NCBI RefSeq assembly: GCF_016863475.1
Contig: NZ_BOOY01000005.1
Span: 124,001-188,000 of the forward strand
Source: Spirilliplanes yamanashiensis
GTDB taxonomy: Bacteria > Actinomycetota > Actinomycetes > Mycobacteriales > Micromonosporaceae
Direction: 5' to 3'
Length of the DNA: 64,000 nt
Below, piece by piece: positions 1 through 8,858 of this stretch (positions are counted from its first letter, which is position 1; every line of letters begins with the position of its first letter). The translations under genes were made by a program, and so were the position numbers. Under the pieces are notes generated by a model that saw nothing but the letters and a program-made list of their open reading frames with translations, was not told the origin of the DNA and searched no databases.

Positions 1-435
1 TGGGCCGGCGGCACCGACGCCTTCGTGCGGCTCTGCGACGCGTTCTACCGCCGGGTGACCGCGGACGACCTGCTGGCCGGCCTGTTCGCCACCATGCACC
101 CCGAGCATGCCCGGCACGTGGCGCTGTGGCTCGCCGAGGTGTTCGGCGGTCCGGCCGCCTACACCGGCGAGCACGGCGGGTATCCGCACATGGTGCGGAT
201 GCACCTGGGCCGGGCGATCACCGAGCCGCAGCGCCGGCGCTGGGTGAACCTCATGCTGGACGCCGCCGACGAGGTGGGGCTGCCCGAGGACCCGGAGTTC
301 CGGGCGGCGTTCGCCGGATACCTGGAGTGGGGCACCCGGCTGGCGGTGCTGAACTCCCGGCCCGGCGCCGACGTGGTGCTGCAGGCGCCGGTGCCGCGGT
401 GGGGGTGGGGCGTCGCCCCGCCGTACGAGCCCTAG
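1..435 (+). CDS. Group II truncated hemoglobin (5' end missing)
   Basis: Cytoplasmic heme protein of the 2-on-2 globin family, expected to bind oxygen or other small ligands. The frame is open from base 1, so the true start lies upstream; 144 residues are visible. Family features are the stretch MHPEHARHVALWLAEVFGGP, the GGYPHM segment, and a late EWGTRLAVLNSRPGA helix followed by a PVPRWGWG tail, as in actinomycete group II globins. The stop codon overlaps by 4 bp the stop of the convergent YciI gene. Family assignment is firm; the physiological role is inferred. Confidence 0.85.
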   Translation, partial: WAGGTDAFVRLCDAFYRRVTADDLLAGLFATMHPEHARHVALWLAEVFGGPAAYTGEHGGYPHMVRMHLGRAITEPQRRRWVNLMLDAADEVGLPEDPEFRAAFAGYLEWGTRLAVLNSRPGADVVLQAPVPRWGWGVAPPYEP

Positions 436-707
436 AGGGCGGCGAGCGGCCCGCGGGTGACGGTCCAGCCGACCGGCTCGTAGGTGGCGAGGCCGCGCAG
501 CACGTACGGGTCGTCGGCCATCAGCCGCCGGGCCTCGTCGGCGGAGCCGGCCCGCAGCAGCACGATGCCGCCGGTGCCGGACTCCTGCCGGCCGGCGCCG
601 ACGACGTGGCCGTCGGCCTCCAGCCGGTCCATGAACGCGAAGTGGTCGGGCCGCGCCGCGTCGACCTCCGGCAGGGGCCGCAGGTAGGTGGAGATCATCA
701 GGTACAC
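432..707 (-). CDS. YciI family protein
   Basis: Small protein of 91 residues with the YCII-related fold, a ferredoxin-like dimeric domain found alone or fused to other domains. Visible features are the N-terminal strand MYLMISTYL, the central HFAFMDRLEADGHVVGAG segment and the DDPYVLRGLATYEPVGW C-terminal part typical of the family. It starts at GTG 707; an ATG at 698 is an alternative. It lies 7 bp downstream of the DUF349 gene on the same strand and is probably co-transcribed with it. No specific reaction can be assigned. Confidence 0.82.
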   Translation of the reverse strand: MYLMISTYLRPLPEVDAARPDHFAFMDRLEADGHVVGAGRQESGTGGIVLLRAGSADEARRLMADDPYVLRGLATYEPVGWTVTRGPLAAL

Positions 708-714
708 GGCCGGG

Positions 715-1923
715 TCAGCCCGCCTTCTCGGCCAGCTCCAGGAACTGCCGCTTCGACGCGAGCGCCTGCTCGGCCTCCTTGACCCGGCGCTGGTCGCCCG
801 CCGCCCGGGCGCGCTCGAGGCGCTGCTCGGCCTCGGCGACCTGCTCGCGCATCTGGGCGAGCAGCGGGTTGTCCTGCGGGGTGGTGCGCCGCCACGCGGA
901 ATCCATCGCGACGCGGATCTTCTCCTCCACGGCGCGCCAGCGGCGGTCGAGGGAGGCGGCGTTCTCGCGGGGGACGCGGCCGATGTCGTGCCACTGGGCC
1001 TGGGCGTCGCGCAGCTTCGCCTGGGCGGTCTTCGGGTCGGCGTCGACGTCGATGGCCTCGACCTCGGCGAGCAGGGCCTGCTTGCGGTCGAGGTTCTCCT
1101 TCTGCTCGGCGTCGCGGGCGGAGAACACCTCGCTGCGCTTGGAGAAGAACGAGTCCTGGGCGCCGCGGAACCTCTCCCACAGCCGCTGCTCGGCCTCCTT
1201 GGAGGCGCGCGGGGCGGCCTTCCACTCGTTCATGAGTTCCTTGAGCCGGGCGGCGGTGGGCGCCCAGTCGGTGGAGTCGGCGAGCGCCTCGGCCTCGGTG
1301 ACCAGGGCCTCCTTGGCGGTCTGCGCCTGCTTGCGCTGGCCGTCGAGGGTGGCGAAGTGGGCGCCGCGGCGGCGGGTGAAGCCGTCCCGGGCGGCGGCGA
1401 ACCGCTTCCACAGCTCGCCGTCGGTCTTCTTGTCGACGCCGCGGATGGTCTTCCACTCGTCGAGGATCTCCTTGAGCCGGTCGCCGGCGGTCTTCCAGCC
1501 GGTGGACTCGGCGGCCAGCTTCTCGGCCTCCTCGACCAGGGCGGTCTTGCGGGCGACGGCCTCGACGCGGGCGGCGTCCCGGGCGGCCCGGGCCTCGCCG
1601 GCCTTCTCCTCCGCCTGGGCGGCGAGCTTGTCGAGGCGGGTCGCCAGGCCGTCGATGTCGCCGACGACGTGGGCCTCGTCGAGGGTGGTACGCAGCCGCT
1701 TGACGCTGGTCAGCGAGTGGGCGGCGTCGGCCGCGCCGGACTTGAGGCGGGCCTCGACGAGGTCGACCTCCGTGACGAGGTCCTCGAACCGGCGCGCGAA
1801 GTGGGCGAGGCCCTCCTCAGGGGTGCCGGCCTGCCACGAGCCGACCACCTTCTCACCTGCGGCGGTCTTGACGTACACGGTGCCGTCGGCGTCCACCCGG
1901 CCGAAGGCCGTCCAGTCGTTCAT
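715..1923 (-). CDS. DUF349 domain-containing coiled-coil protein
   Basis: Protein of 402 residues built from repeated DUF349 modules: about 70-residue helical units with the pattern W-x(n)-LKE-x(n)-W or WKTxR, visible around residues 140-200, 210-280 and 285-350. The whole protein is rich in Lys, Glu and Ala and predicted to form long coiled coils, as in other DUF349 proteins, whose biochemical role is unknown. It starts at ATG 1923 and is divergent from the extradiol-like gene. The M. tuberculosis relative (Rv2731, from memory) also lies close to miaA, so the neighbourhood is ancestral. Confidence 0.88.
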   Translation of the reverse strand: MNDWTAFGRVDADGTVYVKTAAGEKVVGSWQAGTPEEGLAHFARRFEDLVTEVDLVEARLKSGAADAAHSLTSVKRLRTTLDEAHVVGDIDGLATRLDKLAAQAEEKAGEARAARDAARVEAVARKTALVEEAEKLAAESTGWKTAGDRLKEILDEWKTIRGVDKKTDGELWKRFAAARDGFTRRRGAHFATLDGQRKQAQTAKEALVTEAEALADSTDWAPTAARLKELMNEWKAAPRASKEAEQRLWERFRGAQDSFFSKRSEVFSARDAEQKENLDRKQALLAEVEAIDVDADPKTAQAKLRDAQAQWHDIGRVPRENAASLDRRWRAVEEKIRVAMDSAWRRTTPQDNPLLAQMREQVAEAEQRLERARAAGDQRRVKEAEQALASKRQFLELAEKAG

Positions 1924-2126
1924 AGCCCATCCTCAGTTCGTCCCGGCCCCGCCGGGAGGTCCCGGCCGGTGCCGCCGTCGCGCGCGAAACGTACCTCAGG
2001 CATTCTTTCTCGCGCATTGTCACAGGTCCAACCCGGTTACGGGGAAGCGCCCACCGACGACCGTGACCATACGGTGTCCTCGGCCCGGGCGGGGGCCGGG
2101 CGACCGGTGCGGGCGGGTACGACCGA

Positions 2127-2132
2127 TACGGT
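2127..2132 (+). promoter_or_regulatory. -10 hexamer TACGGT of a likely leaderless promoter
   Basis: TACGGT lies 7 bases before GTG 2140, and no Shine-Dalgarno-like purine run lies between them. This fits a transcript that begins at or next to the start codon. No convincing -35 element is seen 17 bp upstream. Confidence 0.45.
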
Positions 2133-2139
2133 AGGTCCC

Positions 2140-2841
2140 GTGTCCCTGGTCGCCGCCGCGGTGTGCCCCTGCCCGCCCCTGCTCGTCCCCGCGGTCGCGG
2201 CGGGCGCGGCCGCCGAGCTCGACGGCCTGCGGGAGGCCTGCGACGCCGCGGTCGCGCACCTGCTGGCGGCCGACGCCGAGGCGCTGCTCGTGGTGGGCGG
2301 CGGCGAGCGCACCCGCCGGCACACCTTCCCGTACCGGGGCACGTTCGCCCCGTTCGGGGCGCGCGCGGACTTCGGGCCGCCGGACGGCGACCCGCTGACC
2401 GACCTGAGCCTGCTGGTGGGCGGCTGGCTGCTGAGCCGGCACGACCTCGGCGGGCGGACGGTGTGGTTCGACGCGGTGGCGGCCGGCGCCGACCCCGGCA
2501 CGTGCGCGCGGCTGGGCGCCGAGTGGGCGGGCCGGCGGGCGCGGGTGGCGCTGCTGGCGCTGGGCGACGGCTCGGCGTGCCACGGCCGCACCGCGCCCGG
2601 CTACGACGACCCGCGCGCCGAGGCGTACCGGGCGGCGGTGGTGTCCGCCCTGGCCGGCGCGGACCCGGTGGCGCTGCTCGGGCTGGACACCACACTGTCG
2701 GCGGAGCTGAAGGCGGCCGGCCGGGCGGCCTGGCAGGTGCTGGCCGGGGCGGTCGGCGGGCGGCCCGGGCGCGGCGCGGTCACCTACGACGAGACGCCCT
2801 ACGGCGTGCACTACGCGGTCGCCACGTGGAGCCCGGCGTGA
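2140..2841 (+). CDS. Class III extradiol dioxygenase-like protein
   Basis: Protein of 233 residues related to the LigB-type extradiol dioxygenase fold, regularly encoded directly before miaA in actinobacteria. The N-terminus SLVAAAVCPCPPLLVPAV and the LLVVGGGERTRRH segment are characteristic of this miaA-linked group. No complete set of iron ligands is obvious, so enzymatic activity is uncertain. GTG 2140 was chosen because it follows a -10-like TACGGT and begins the conserved sequence. The stop overlaps the miaA start by 4 bp (GTGA), indicating translational coupling. Confidence 0.8.
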   Translation: MSLVAAAVCPCPPLLVPAVAAGAAAELDGLREACDAAVAHLLAADAEALLVVGGGERTRRHTFPYRGTFAPFGARADFGPPDGDPLTDLSLLVGGWLLSRHDLGGRTVWFDAVAAGADPGTCARLGAEWAGRRARVALLALGDGSACHGRTAPGYDDPRAEAYRAAVVSALAGADPVALLGLDTTLSAELKAAGRAAWQVLAGAVGGRPGRGAVTYDETPYGVHYAVATWSPA

Positions 2842-3743
2842 CCGTCGTCGCCGTCGTCGGCCCGACCGCGGCCGGCAAGTCGGACCTGAGCATCGCGCTG
2901 GCGCACGCCCTCGACGGCGAGGTCGTCAACTGCGACTCGATGCAGCTGTACCGCGGCATGGACATCGGCACCGCGAAGCTGACCCCGGCCGAGCGCCGCG
3001 GCGTGCGGCACCACCTGCTCGACGTCTGGGACGTGACCGAGCCGGCCAGCGTCGCGGCGTACCAGCGGCTGGCCCGCGCCGCCGTCGACGACATCCTGGC
3101 CCGCGGCCGCACCCCGCTGCTGGTCGGCGGCTCCGGCCTGTACGTGCGCGCCGTCCTGGAGGAGTTCTCGTTCCCCGGCACCGATGCGGGCCTGCGCGCG
3201 CGGCTGGAGGCCGAACTGGCCGCGGCGGGCCCGGCACCGCTGCATTCCCGGCTGGCCCGGCTCGACGCGGACGCGGCGGCGAAGATCCTGCCCAGCAACG
3301 GCCGCCGCATCGTGCGGGCGCTGGAGGTGGTGGAGCTGACCGGGGCGCCGTTCGCGGCGTCGCTGCCCGAACCCACCCCGCACTACCCGTCGGTCCAGCT
3401 GGGCGTGGACCGCGACCCGGCCGGCCTGGACGACCGGGTGGACCGCCGGGTCGACGTGATGTGGGCGGCCGGGCTGGTCGGCGAGGTGCGCGAGCTGGAG
3501 CGGCACGGTCTGCGCGACGGCCGCACCGCCCGGGCGGCGCTGGGCTACCAGCAGGTGCTGGCGTTCCTGGCGGGCGAGCTGACCGAGGAGCAGGCCCGCG
3601 CGGAGACGAAGCTGGCGACCCGGCGGTTCGTGCGGCGCCAGCGCAAGTGGTTCCGCCGCGACCCGCGCATCCACTGGCTCGACGGCGCCGCGACGGACCT
3701 CACCGGGGCCGCCTTGGCGGCGGTGCGCGCGGCTGCGCGATGA
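2838..3743 (+). CDS. miaA: tRNA dimethylallyltransferase MiaA
   Basis: Transfers a dimethylallyl group to N6 of A37 in tRNAs that read UNN codons, the first step of ms2i6A formation. The 301-residue protein has the P-loop GPTAAGKS near residues 8-15, the catalytic-region motif NCDSMQLYRGMDIGTAK, the HHLLDVWD segment, GGSGLYVRA, and the tail TRRFVRRQRKWFRRD that contacts tRNA. Length is normal. GTG 2838 overlaps the upstream stop, and dapF begins 7 bp after its stop, so the four genes from 2140 to 5327 form one operon. Confidence 0.97.
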   Translation: MTVVAVVGPTAAGKSDLSIALAHALDGEVVNCDSMQLYRGMDIGTAKLTPAERRGVRHHLLDVWDVTEPASVAAYQRLARAAVDDILARGRTPLLVGGSGLYVRAVLEEFSFPGTDAGLRARLEAELAAAGPAPLHSRLARLDADAAAKILPSNGRRIVRALEVVELTGAPFAASLPEPTPHYPSVQLGVDRDPAGLDDRVDRRVDVMWAAGLVGEVRELERHGLRDGRTARAALGYQQVLAFLAGELTEEQARAETKLATRRFVRRQRKWFRRDPRIHWLDGAATDLTGAALAAVRAAAR

Positions 3744-3750
3744 TGGGCGC

Positions 3751-4599
3751 GTGATGCTTGCGTTCACCAAGGGCCACGGCACCGGCAACGACTTCGTGGT
3801 CCTCGCCGACCCCGACGGGCAGCTCGACCTGACGCCGGGGCTGGTCGCCGCCCTGTGCGACCGGCGCCGGGGCATCGGCGCCGACGGCGTGCTGCGGGTG
3901 ATCCGCGCCGCGAAGCACCCCGAGGGGGCCGGCCTGGCGGGCGAGGCCGAGTGGTTCATGGACTACTGGAACGCCGACGGCTCGTTCGCCGAGATGTGCG
4001 GCAACGGCGTGCGCGTCTTCGTGCGCTACCTGCTCACCCACGGCCTCGCCGACGGCTCCGCCGCCGGCGGCGTGCCGGTGGCGACCCGCGCCGGGCTCGT
4101 GCGCGCGGTCGCCGACGGCGACACCATCGCCGTCGACATGGGCACCCCGCGGGTGTACGACGCGAGCACCGCGACCATGGGCCCGCTGACCGTGCCGGGC
4201 ACCGCCGTCGACTGCGGCAACCCGCACCTGGTCTGCGCGCTGCCGGCCGCCGTGCCGCTGGAGTCGCTCGACCTGCACACCGCGCCCGCCCACGACGCCG
4301 CCGTGTTCCCGGCCGGCGTCAACGTCGAGTTCACCACCCCGGGCGAGCCCGTCGACGGCGCCGACCTGCACGTGCGCATGCGGGTCCACGAGCGCGGCTC
4401 CGGCGAGACCCTCTCGTGCGGCACGGGCGCGCTCGCGGTGGGCGCGGTCGCCCTGCGCGACGCCGGCCGGGCCACCGGCGTGGTGGCGGTCGACCTGCCC
4501 GGCGGTCGCCTCACGGTGACGGTGGACGAGCGGACGGCGTGGCTGTCCGGCCCGGCCGTCCTGGTGGCGACGGGCACGGTCGACCGGGCGGCACTGTGA
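3751..4599 (+). CDS. dapF: Diaminopimelate epimerase DapF
   Basis: Interconverts LL- and meso-diaminopimelate, supplying lysine and the peptidoglycan cross-linking residue. The 282-residue protein shows the N-terminal KGHGTGNDFVVL motif and both catalytic cysteines, one in MCGNGVRVF and one in LSCGTGALAV, as expected for the two-base racemization mechanism. The start is GTG 3751, or the adjacent ATG 3754. It sits between miaA and the glycerophosphodiesterase gene; its stop overlaps the next start by 4 bp (GTGA). Confidence 0.97.
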   Translation: MMLAFTKGHGTGNDFVVLADPDGQLDLTPGLVAALCDRRRGIGADGVLRVIRAAKHPEGAGLAGEAEWFMDYWNADGSFAEMCGNGVRVFVRYLLTHGLADGSAAGGVPVATRAGLVRAVADGDTIAVDMGTPRVYDASTATMGPLTVPGTAVDCGNPHLVCALPAAVPLESLDLHTAPAHDAAVFPAGVNVEFTTPGEPVDGADLHVRMRVHERGSGETLSCGTGALAVGAVALRDAGRATGVVAVDLPGGRLTVTVDERTAWLSGPAVLVATGTVDRAAL

Positions 4600-5327
4600 C
4601 GTTCGTCGTCGCGCACCGCGGCTACGCCGGGATCGCGCCCGAGAACACACTGCTCGCCCTGCACGCGGGCGTCGCCGCGGGCGCCGACTGGATCGAGTTC
4701 GACGTGCGCACCACCGCCGACGGCGTCCCGGTGGTGATCCATGACCGGCTGCTCGGGCGCACGGTGCCGGGCGCCGGGCCGGTCGCCGAGGTCCGGTTCG
4801 ACGACCTGCGCTCCCGCGACGCGGGCGGCTGGTTCGCCCCGGTGTTCGCGGGGGTGCGCGTGCCGACGCTGGCCGAGGTGCTCGACCTGCTCGCCGCCGC
4901 GCCCGGCCCGCAGGTGCTGCTGGAGATCAAGCCCCCGGCCACCGGCGACGAGGTGAAGGCGATCCTGGCCCAGCTCACCGAGCGCGGGCTGGTGCGCCGC
5001 ACGGTGCTGCAGAGCTTCGCCGACCCGGTCCTGCACGCCGCCGCCGAGCTGCTGCCGGAGCTGCGCCGCGGGGTGCTGCGCGAGGGCCTGGACGCCGACC
5101 CGGCCGCGGTGGTCCGCGCGCACGGCGCCGTCTTCTACAACCCGTCGCTGGCCGACGTGGTCGGCGACCCGTCGGTGGTGCCGGCCGTCGCCGCCGCCGG
5201 CGCGGCCGTCATGCCGTGGACGGTGAACGAGCCGGCCGGCTGGGCCGCCGCCCTGGGCCTGGGCGTCGGCGGGATCATCACGGACCGCCCGGCGGAGCTG
5301 CGGGGCTGGCTGGCCGCGCGCGGCTGA
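4596..5327 (+). CDS. Glycerophosphodiester phosphodiesterase
   Basis: Hydrolyses glycerophosphodiesters to glycerol 3-phosphate and an alcohol. The 243-residue TIM-barrel protein has the catalytic HRG (VVAHRGYAGIAPENT), the metal-binding IEFDVRTTADGVPVVIHD block and the LEIKPP motif, as in the GDPD family. No signal peptide is visible, so it is cytoplasmic. GTG 4596 overlaps the dapF stop by 4 bp. Its last 50 bp overlap the 3' end of the convergent histidine kinase gene. Confidence 0.93.
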   Translation: MTFVVAHRGYAGIAPENTLLALHAGVAAGADWIEFDVRTTADGVPVVIHDRLLGRTVPGAGPVAEVRFDDLRSRDAGGWFAPVFAGVRVPTLAEVLDLLAAAPGPQVLLEIKPPATGDEVKAILAQLTERGLVRRTVLQSFADPVLHAAAELLPELRRGVLREGLDADPAAVVRAHGAVFYNPSLADVVGDPSVVPAVAAAGAAVMPWTVNEPAGWAAALGLGVGGIITDRPAELRGWLAARG

Positions 5328-6528
5328 CCGGCGCGGCCGGCAGGTCCACGGTCACCGTCAGGCCGCCGTCCGGGCCGGGCGCCGCCGTCGCCTCGCCGCC
5401 GTGCGCCCGCGCCACCGAGCGCACGATCGACAGGCCCAGCCCGGTGCCGCGCGCCGAGCCGACCCGGTCGGTGAGCCGGCGGAACGGCTCGAACAGGCCC
5501 GGCACCTCGTACGCGGCGATCGGCGGGCCGGTGTTGGCCACGGTGAGGCGTACCCCCGACGGGCCGGGTCCGACGGTGACCGCGACGCGCCCCGCGGGCC
5601 GGTTGTAGGCGACCGCGTTGGCGACGAGGTTCTGCGTCAGGCGTTCCAGCAGCACCGCGTCGCCCGCCACGACGGCCGGCGCGGCGTCCAGCGTGACGGC
5701 GACCGCGGCGCCGGGGCAGGCCCCCTCGACCAGGCGCCCGGCCACGTCGGCCAGGTCGACGGGGGCCGGGTCGGCGATCGTCTGCTCCGAGGACGCCAGC
5801 ACCAGCAGGCCGTCGATGAGCCGCTCGTGCCGGGCGTTCACCTCCAGCAGGGTGCCGCCGAGCTGGTGCAGGGCGGGCGGCGCGTCCGGCCGGCTGAGCG
5901 CCACCTCCAGCAGCGTGCGGTTGATGGCCAGCGGGGTGCGCAGCTCGTGCGAGGCGTTCGCGACGAACCGGCGCTGCGAGTCGAACGACGCGTCGAGGCG
6001 TTCCAGCATGTCGTCGAACGTGTCGGCGAGCTGCTTCAGCTCGTCGCGCGGGCCGGTCAGCGCGATCCGCTCGTGCAGGCTGCGGTCGGCGACCCGGCGC
6101 GCCGTGGCGGTGATCTGCTGGATGGGCCGCAGGGTGCGCCCGGCGGCCAGCCAGCCGAGCCAGATGCCGACGAGCGCCACCGCGCCCAGCGCCATGGCGC
6201 CGCGCTGCAGCAGGGTCGTCAGGGTGCGGTCGCGGAAGTCCTGCTGCAGCGTCTCGGCCAGCTGCAGCCGCCCCAGCGCGGCCGTGCGCTGGTCGGGGGT
6301 GAGCCCCTCCGGCAGCGGCAGGGTGGCGGGCACGGAGGCCGCGACCGGTCCGGACACCGGCCCGATCGCCCCCTCGGCCCGGAACACCAGCTGCCGGTCG
6401 ATCAGCTGGTCGCCGAGCGCCTGCTGCAGCAGCAGGTACGTGATGCCGAGCAGCGCCGCCCCGGCGAGCACGAACAGCGAGCCGTACAGGGCGGTCAGCC
6501 GGGCGCGGACGGTCCACCGGTGCGTCAT
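5278..6528 (-). CDS. Sensor histidine kinase of a two-component system
   Basis: Membrane kinase of 416 residues. Transmembrane segments lie at about residues 12-34 and 110-130, enclosing an extracellular loop of about 75 residues. A HAMP linker (GRTLRPIQQITATARRVA) follows, then the HisKA box with phospho-acceptor H194 in ASHELRTPL, and the HATPase domain with QNLVANAVAYN (N box) and GTGLGLSIV (G box). ATG 6528 overlaps the regulator stop by 4 bp. The pair is divergent from a MacAB-like operon, which is its likeliest target. The Ala/Pro tail overlaps the convergent phosphodiesterase gene. Confidence 0.93.
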   Translation of the reverse strand: MTHRWTVRARLTALYGSLFVLAGAALLGITYLLLQQALGDQLIDRQLVFRAEGAIGPVSGPVAASVPATLPLPEGLTPDQRTAALGRLQLAETLQQDFRDRTLTTLLQRGAMALGAVALVGIWLGWLAAGRTLRPIQQITATARRVADRSLHERIALTGPRDELKQLADTFDDMLERLDASFDSQRRFVANASHELRTPLAINRTLLEVALSRPDAPPALHQLGGTLLEVNARHERLIDGLLVLASSEQTIADPAPVDLADVAGRLVEGACPGAAVAVTLDAAPAVVAGDAVLLERLTQNLVANAVAYNRPAGRVAVTVGPGPSGVRLTVANTGPPIAAYEVPGLFEPFRRLTDRVGSARGTGLGLSIVRSVARAHGGEATAAPGPDGGLTVTVDLPAAPVSRARPASPAAPPGGP

Positions 6529-7181
6529 CGGATCTGGTACCCGACGCCCGTGACGGTCTCGACGACCTGCGGCGGGCCGAGCTTGCGGCGCAGCGTCATC
6601 ACCGTCACCCGCACCACGTTCGTGAACGGGTCGGTGTGCTCGTCCCACGCCCGCTCCAGCAGCTGCTCGGTGCTGACCACCGCCCCGCCCGCCCGCAGCA
6701 GCTCCTCCAGCACCGCGAACTCCTTGCGCGACACCGGCACGTGGTGGCCGTCGCGGAACACCTCCCGGCGGCTGGTGTCGAGCCGGATGCCCGCCCGGCA
6801 CAGCACCGGCGGCGCCGCCGGGCGGGCCCGCCGCCCGAGCGCCCGCACCCGCGCCACCAGCTCCGGGAAGGCGAACGGCTTCGGCAGGTAGTCGTCCGCG
6901 CCGAGCGCCAGCCCCGCCACCCGGGCGGACACGTCCGCGGCGGCGGTCAGCATGAGCACCCGCACCGCGCCGCCCGACTCGACGACCGCGCGGCACACGT
7001 CGTCGCCGTGCACCAGCGGCAGGTCGCGGTCGAGGACGAGCACGTCGTAGTCGTTGACGGCCAGGCGTTCCAGGGCGGCGTCGCCGTCGTACACCGTGTC
7101 GACCGCCAGGGCCTGCAGCCGCAGCCCCTCGGCGATCGCGTCGGCCAGCACGGTCTCGTCCTCGGCTATCAGCACCCGCAT
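6525..7181 (-). CDS. OmpR/PhoB-family response regulator
   Basis: DNA-binding regulator of 218 residues. The receiver domain (residues 1-118) has the acidic pair EDE near residue 7, phospho-acceptor D51 in VLVLDRDLP and the switch lysine in LPKPF. The C-terminal winged helix carries VSRKEFAVLEELLR and VTVMTLRRKLG, ending in the usual VRGVGYQIR-like motif (here VTGVGYQIR). ATG 7181 gives the usual MRVLIAEDE start; GTG 7187 is possible. The intergenic region to 7270 probably holds its binding sites for the divergent export operon. Confidence 0.94.
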   Translation of the reverse strand: MRVLIAEDETVLADAIAEGLRLQALAVDTVYDGDAALERLAVNDYDVLVLDRDLPLVHGDDVCRAVVESGGAVRVLMLTAAADVSARVAGLALGADDYLPKPFAFPELVARVRALGRRARPAAPPVLCRAGIRLDTSRREVFRDGHHVPVSRKEFAVLEELLRAGGAVVSTEQLLERAWDEHTDPFTNVVRVTVMTLRRKLGPPQVVETVTGVGYQIR

Positions 7182-7269
7182 CGGCACATGGTGGACCGCC
7201 GGGCCGTAAGAAAGCTGTGAGCGCCGGCGCTGATGATCCCTTTACGGCCCGGGCGGTGAGCTGGGCGCC

Positions 7270-7839
7270 ATGAGACGAACCCTGGTCGTACCCCTGATGG
7301 TGGTCATCGCGCTGCTCGGCGGCTGCGCCCGCGACGACGGCGGCCCCGCGGTCGCCACGGCCGGCGGCCCGGCGGGCGGCGGCGCGAGCGCCGCGCCGAC
7401 GCCGTCCGCCGACGAGGCCGAGCAGCGCCGGCAGTTCACCCGGTGCATGCGCGACAACGGCGTGGACATCGAGGACGCGGAGGACGGGCGGATCGCCGTC
7501 CGGGCCGCTGAGCCGGGCTCCGGCGGCAAGCCCGGCGGCAAGCCCGGCGGCAAGGTCGAGGCGGCGATGGAGAAGTGCCGCAGCCTGCTGCCCAACGGCG
7601 GCGTCCCGCCCGAGCTGTCGCCGGAGGACGTCGAGAAGATGCGCGCGATGGCCCGGTGCATGCGCGCCAACGGCGTGCCCGGCTTCCCCGACCCCGACCC
7701 GGCCACCGGCGTGCTGCGCTTCGGCGAGGACGGCGACGCCGACCCGGAGGCGATGCGCCGGGCCGCGGAGGCGTGCAAGCACCTCGGCCCGGACCGGGTC
7801 GGCGACGCGCCCGCCGTGGCGCCCGGCGGTGGGAAGTGA
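7270..7839 (+). CDS. Secreted lipoprotein with duplicated Cys-Met-x-x-Asn-Gly motif
   Basis: Lipoprotein of 189 residues. A signal peptide ends in the lipobox LLGGC, giving a lipid-anchored Cys near residue 19. A Gly/Ala-rich linker follows. The mature part has two copies of a short motif, [16 protein letters not shown] and [15 protein letters not shown], separated by a [11 protein letters not shown] linker. Actinobacterial proteins of this sort are commonly found next to MacAB-like exporters; their function is unknown. It is the first gene of the four-gene operon 7270-10680, and its stop overlaps the adaptor start by 4 bp. Confidence 0.75.
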   Translation: MRRTLVVPLMVVIALLGGCARDDGGPAVATAGGPAGGGASAAPTPSADEAEQRRQFTRCMRDNGVDIEDAEDGRIAVRAAEPGSGGKPGGKPGGKVEAAMEKCRSLLPNGGVPPELSPEDVEKMRAMARCMRANGVPGFPDPDPATGVLRFGEDGDADPEAMRRAAEACKHLGPDRVGDAPAVAPGGGK

Positions 7840-8858
7840 GGCCCCGCCGGCGGGCGGCCGTCGGCGCCGCCGCCGCGGTGGTCACCCTGGCGTCGGCCGG
7901 CGCGGCCGCCTGGGCCATCGACTCCGGCCCCGGGGGTACGCCGCCCGCGACCGGCCCGGCCGCCACCACCACGGTCCGCACGGGGACGCTCGCCGACACC
8001 GCGACGGTCGACGGCGAGCTGGGCCACGGCGACCCGGTGCCGCTGGTCACCACCGCCACCGGCACCGTCACGTGGCTGCCCGCGGCGGGCCGGACCGTGC
8101 GCCGCGGCGGCACCCTGTTCCGCGCCGACGACGACCCGGTCGTGCTGCTGTACGGCACGCTGCCGCTGTACCGGGAGCTGCGCCCCGGGCTGTCCGGCGC
8201 CGACGTGCGGCAGCTGGAGCGCAACCTGCGCGCCCTCGGCTACGACGGCTTCACCGCCGACGACGACTACACCGCGGCGACCGCCCGCGCCGTGCGCGAG
8301 TGGCAGGACGACCTGGGCCGCCCCGGGACCGGCCGGGTGTCGGCGGCGTGGGCGGCCGTGGCGCCGGGGGAGATCCGGGTGGCGTCGCTGACCGCCCGGC
8401 TCGGCGGCCCGGCCGGCGGCGAGGTGCTCCGGCACACCGGCACCGCGCCGGTCGTCACCGTCGACGCCGACGCGTCCGACGTGGCGTGGGCCGAGCCCGG
8501 CGTCGCCGTGACGGTGACCCTGCCCGGCGGCGAGGACGTCGCCGGCACGGTCACCGCGGTCGGCGCGGAGGCGGAGAAGGGCGCCGACGGCGCGGCCACC
8601 CTGCCCGTCACGATCGCGCTGAAGCGGACGGTCGCGGTGCGGTCCGGGCCGGTCGAGGTCGAGTACGTCGGCGAGCGGCGCGAGAACGTGCTCACCGTGC
8701 CGGTCGCCGCGCTGGTCGCCCTGGCCGAGGGCGGCTACGGCCTGGAGCTGGCGGGCGGCGGGCACGTCGCCGTCGAGGTGGGCCTCGTCGCCGGCGGCAC
8801 GGCCGAGGTGCGCGGCGCGGGCGTCGCCGACGGCCTGACCGTGGGGATGCCGTCGTGA
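7836..8858 (+). CDS. Efflux adaptor with peptidoglycan-binding domain (MacA/HlyD-like)
   Basis: Protein of 340 residues with an N-terminal membrane segment (about residues 6-28), a beta-barrel/lipoyl-like part ([34 protein letters not shown]) and an inserted peptidoglycan-binding module ([20 protein letters not shown]). The C-terminal adaptor domains carry [22 protein letters not shown]. It probably links the ABC transporter 8855-10680 to the cell wall. The long alpha-helical hairpin of Gram-negative MacA is absent, as expected in an organism without an outer-membrane TolC. GTG 7836 overlaps the upstream stop. Confidence 0.82.
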   Translation: MRPRRRAAVGAAAAVVTLASAGAAAWAIDSGPGGTPPATGPAATTTVRTGTLADTATVDGELGHGDPVPLVTTATGTVTWLPAAGRTVRRGGTLFRADDDPVVLLYGTLPLYRELRPGLSGADVRQLERNLRALGYDGFTADDDYTAATARAVREWQDDLGRPGTGRVSAAWAAVAPGEIRVASLTARLGGPAGGEVLRHTGTAPVVTVDADASDVAWAEPGVAVTVTLPGGEDVAGTVTAVGAEAEKGADGAATLPVTIALKRTVAVRSGPVEVEYVGERRENVLTVPVAALVALAEGGYGLELAGGGHVAVEVGLVAGGTAEVRGAGVADGLTVGMPS

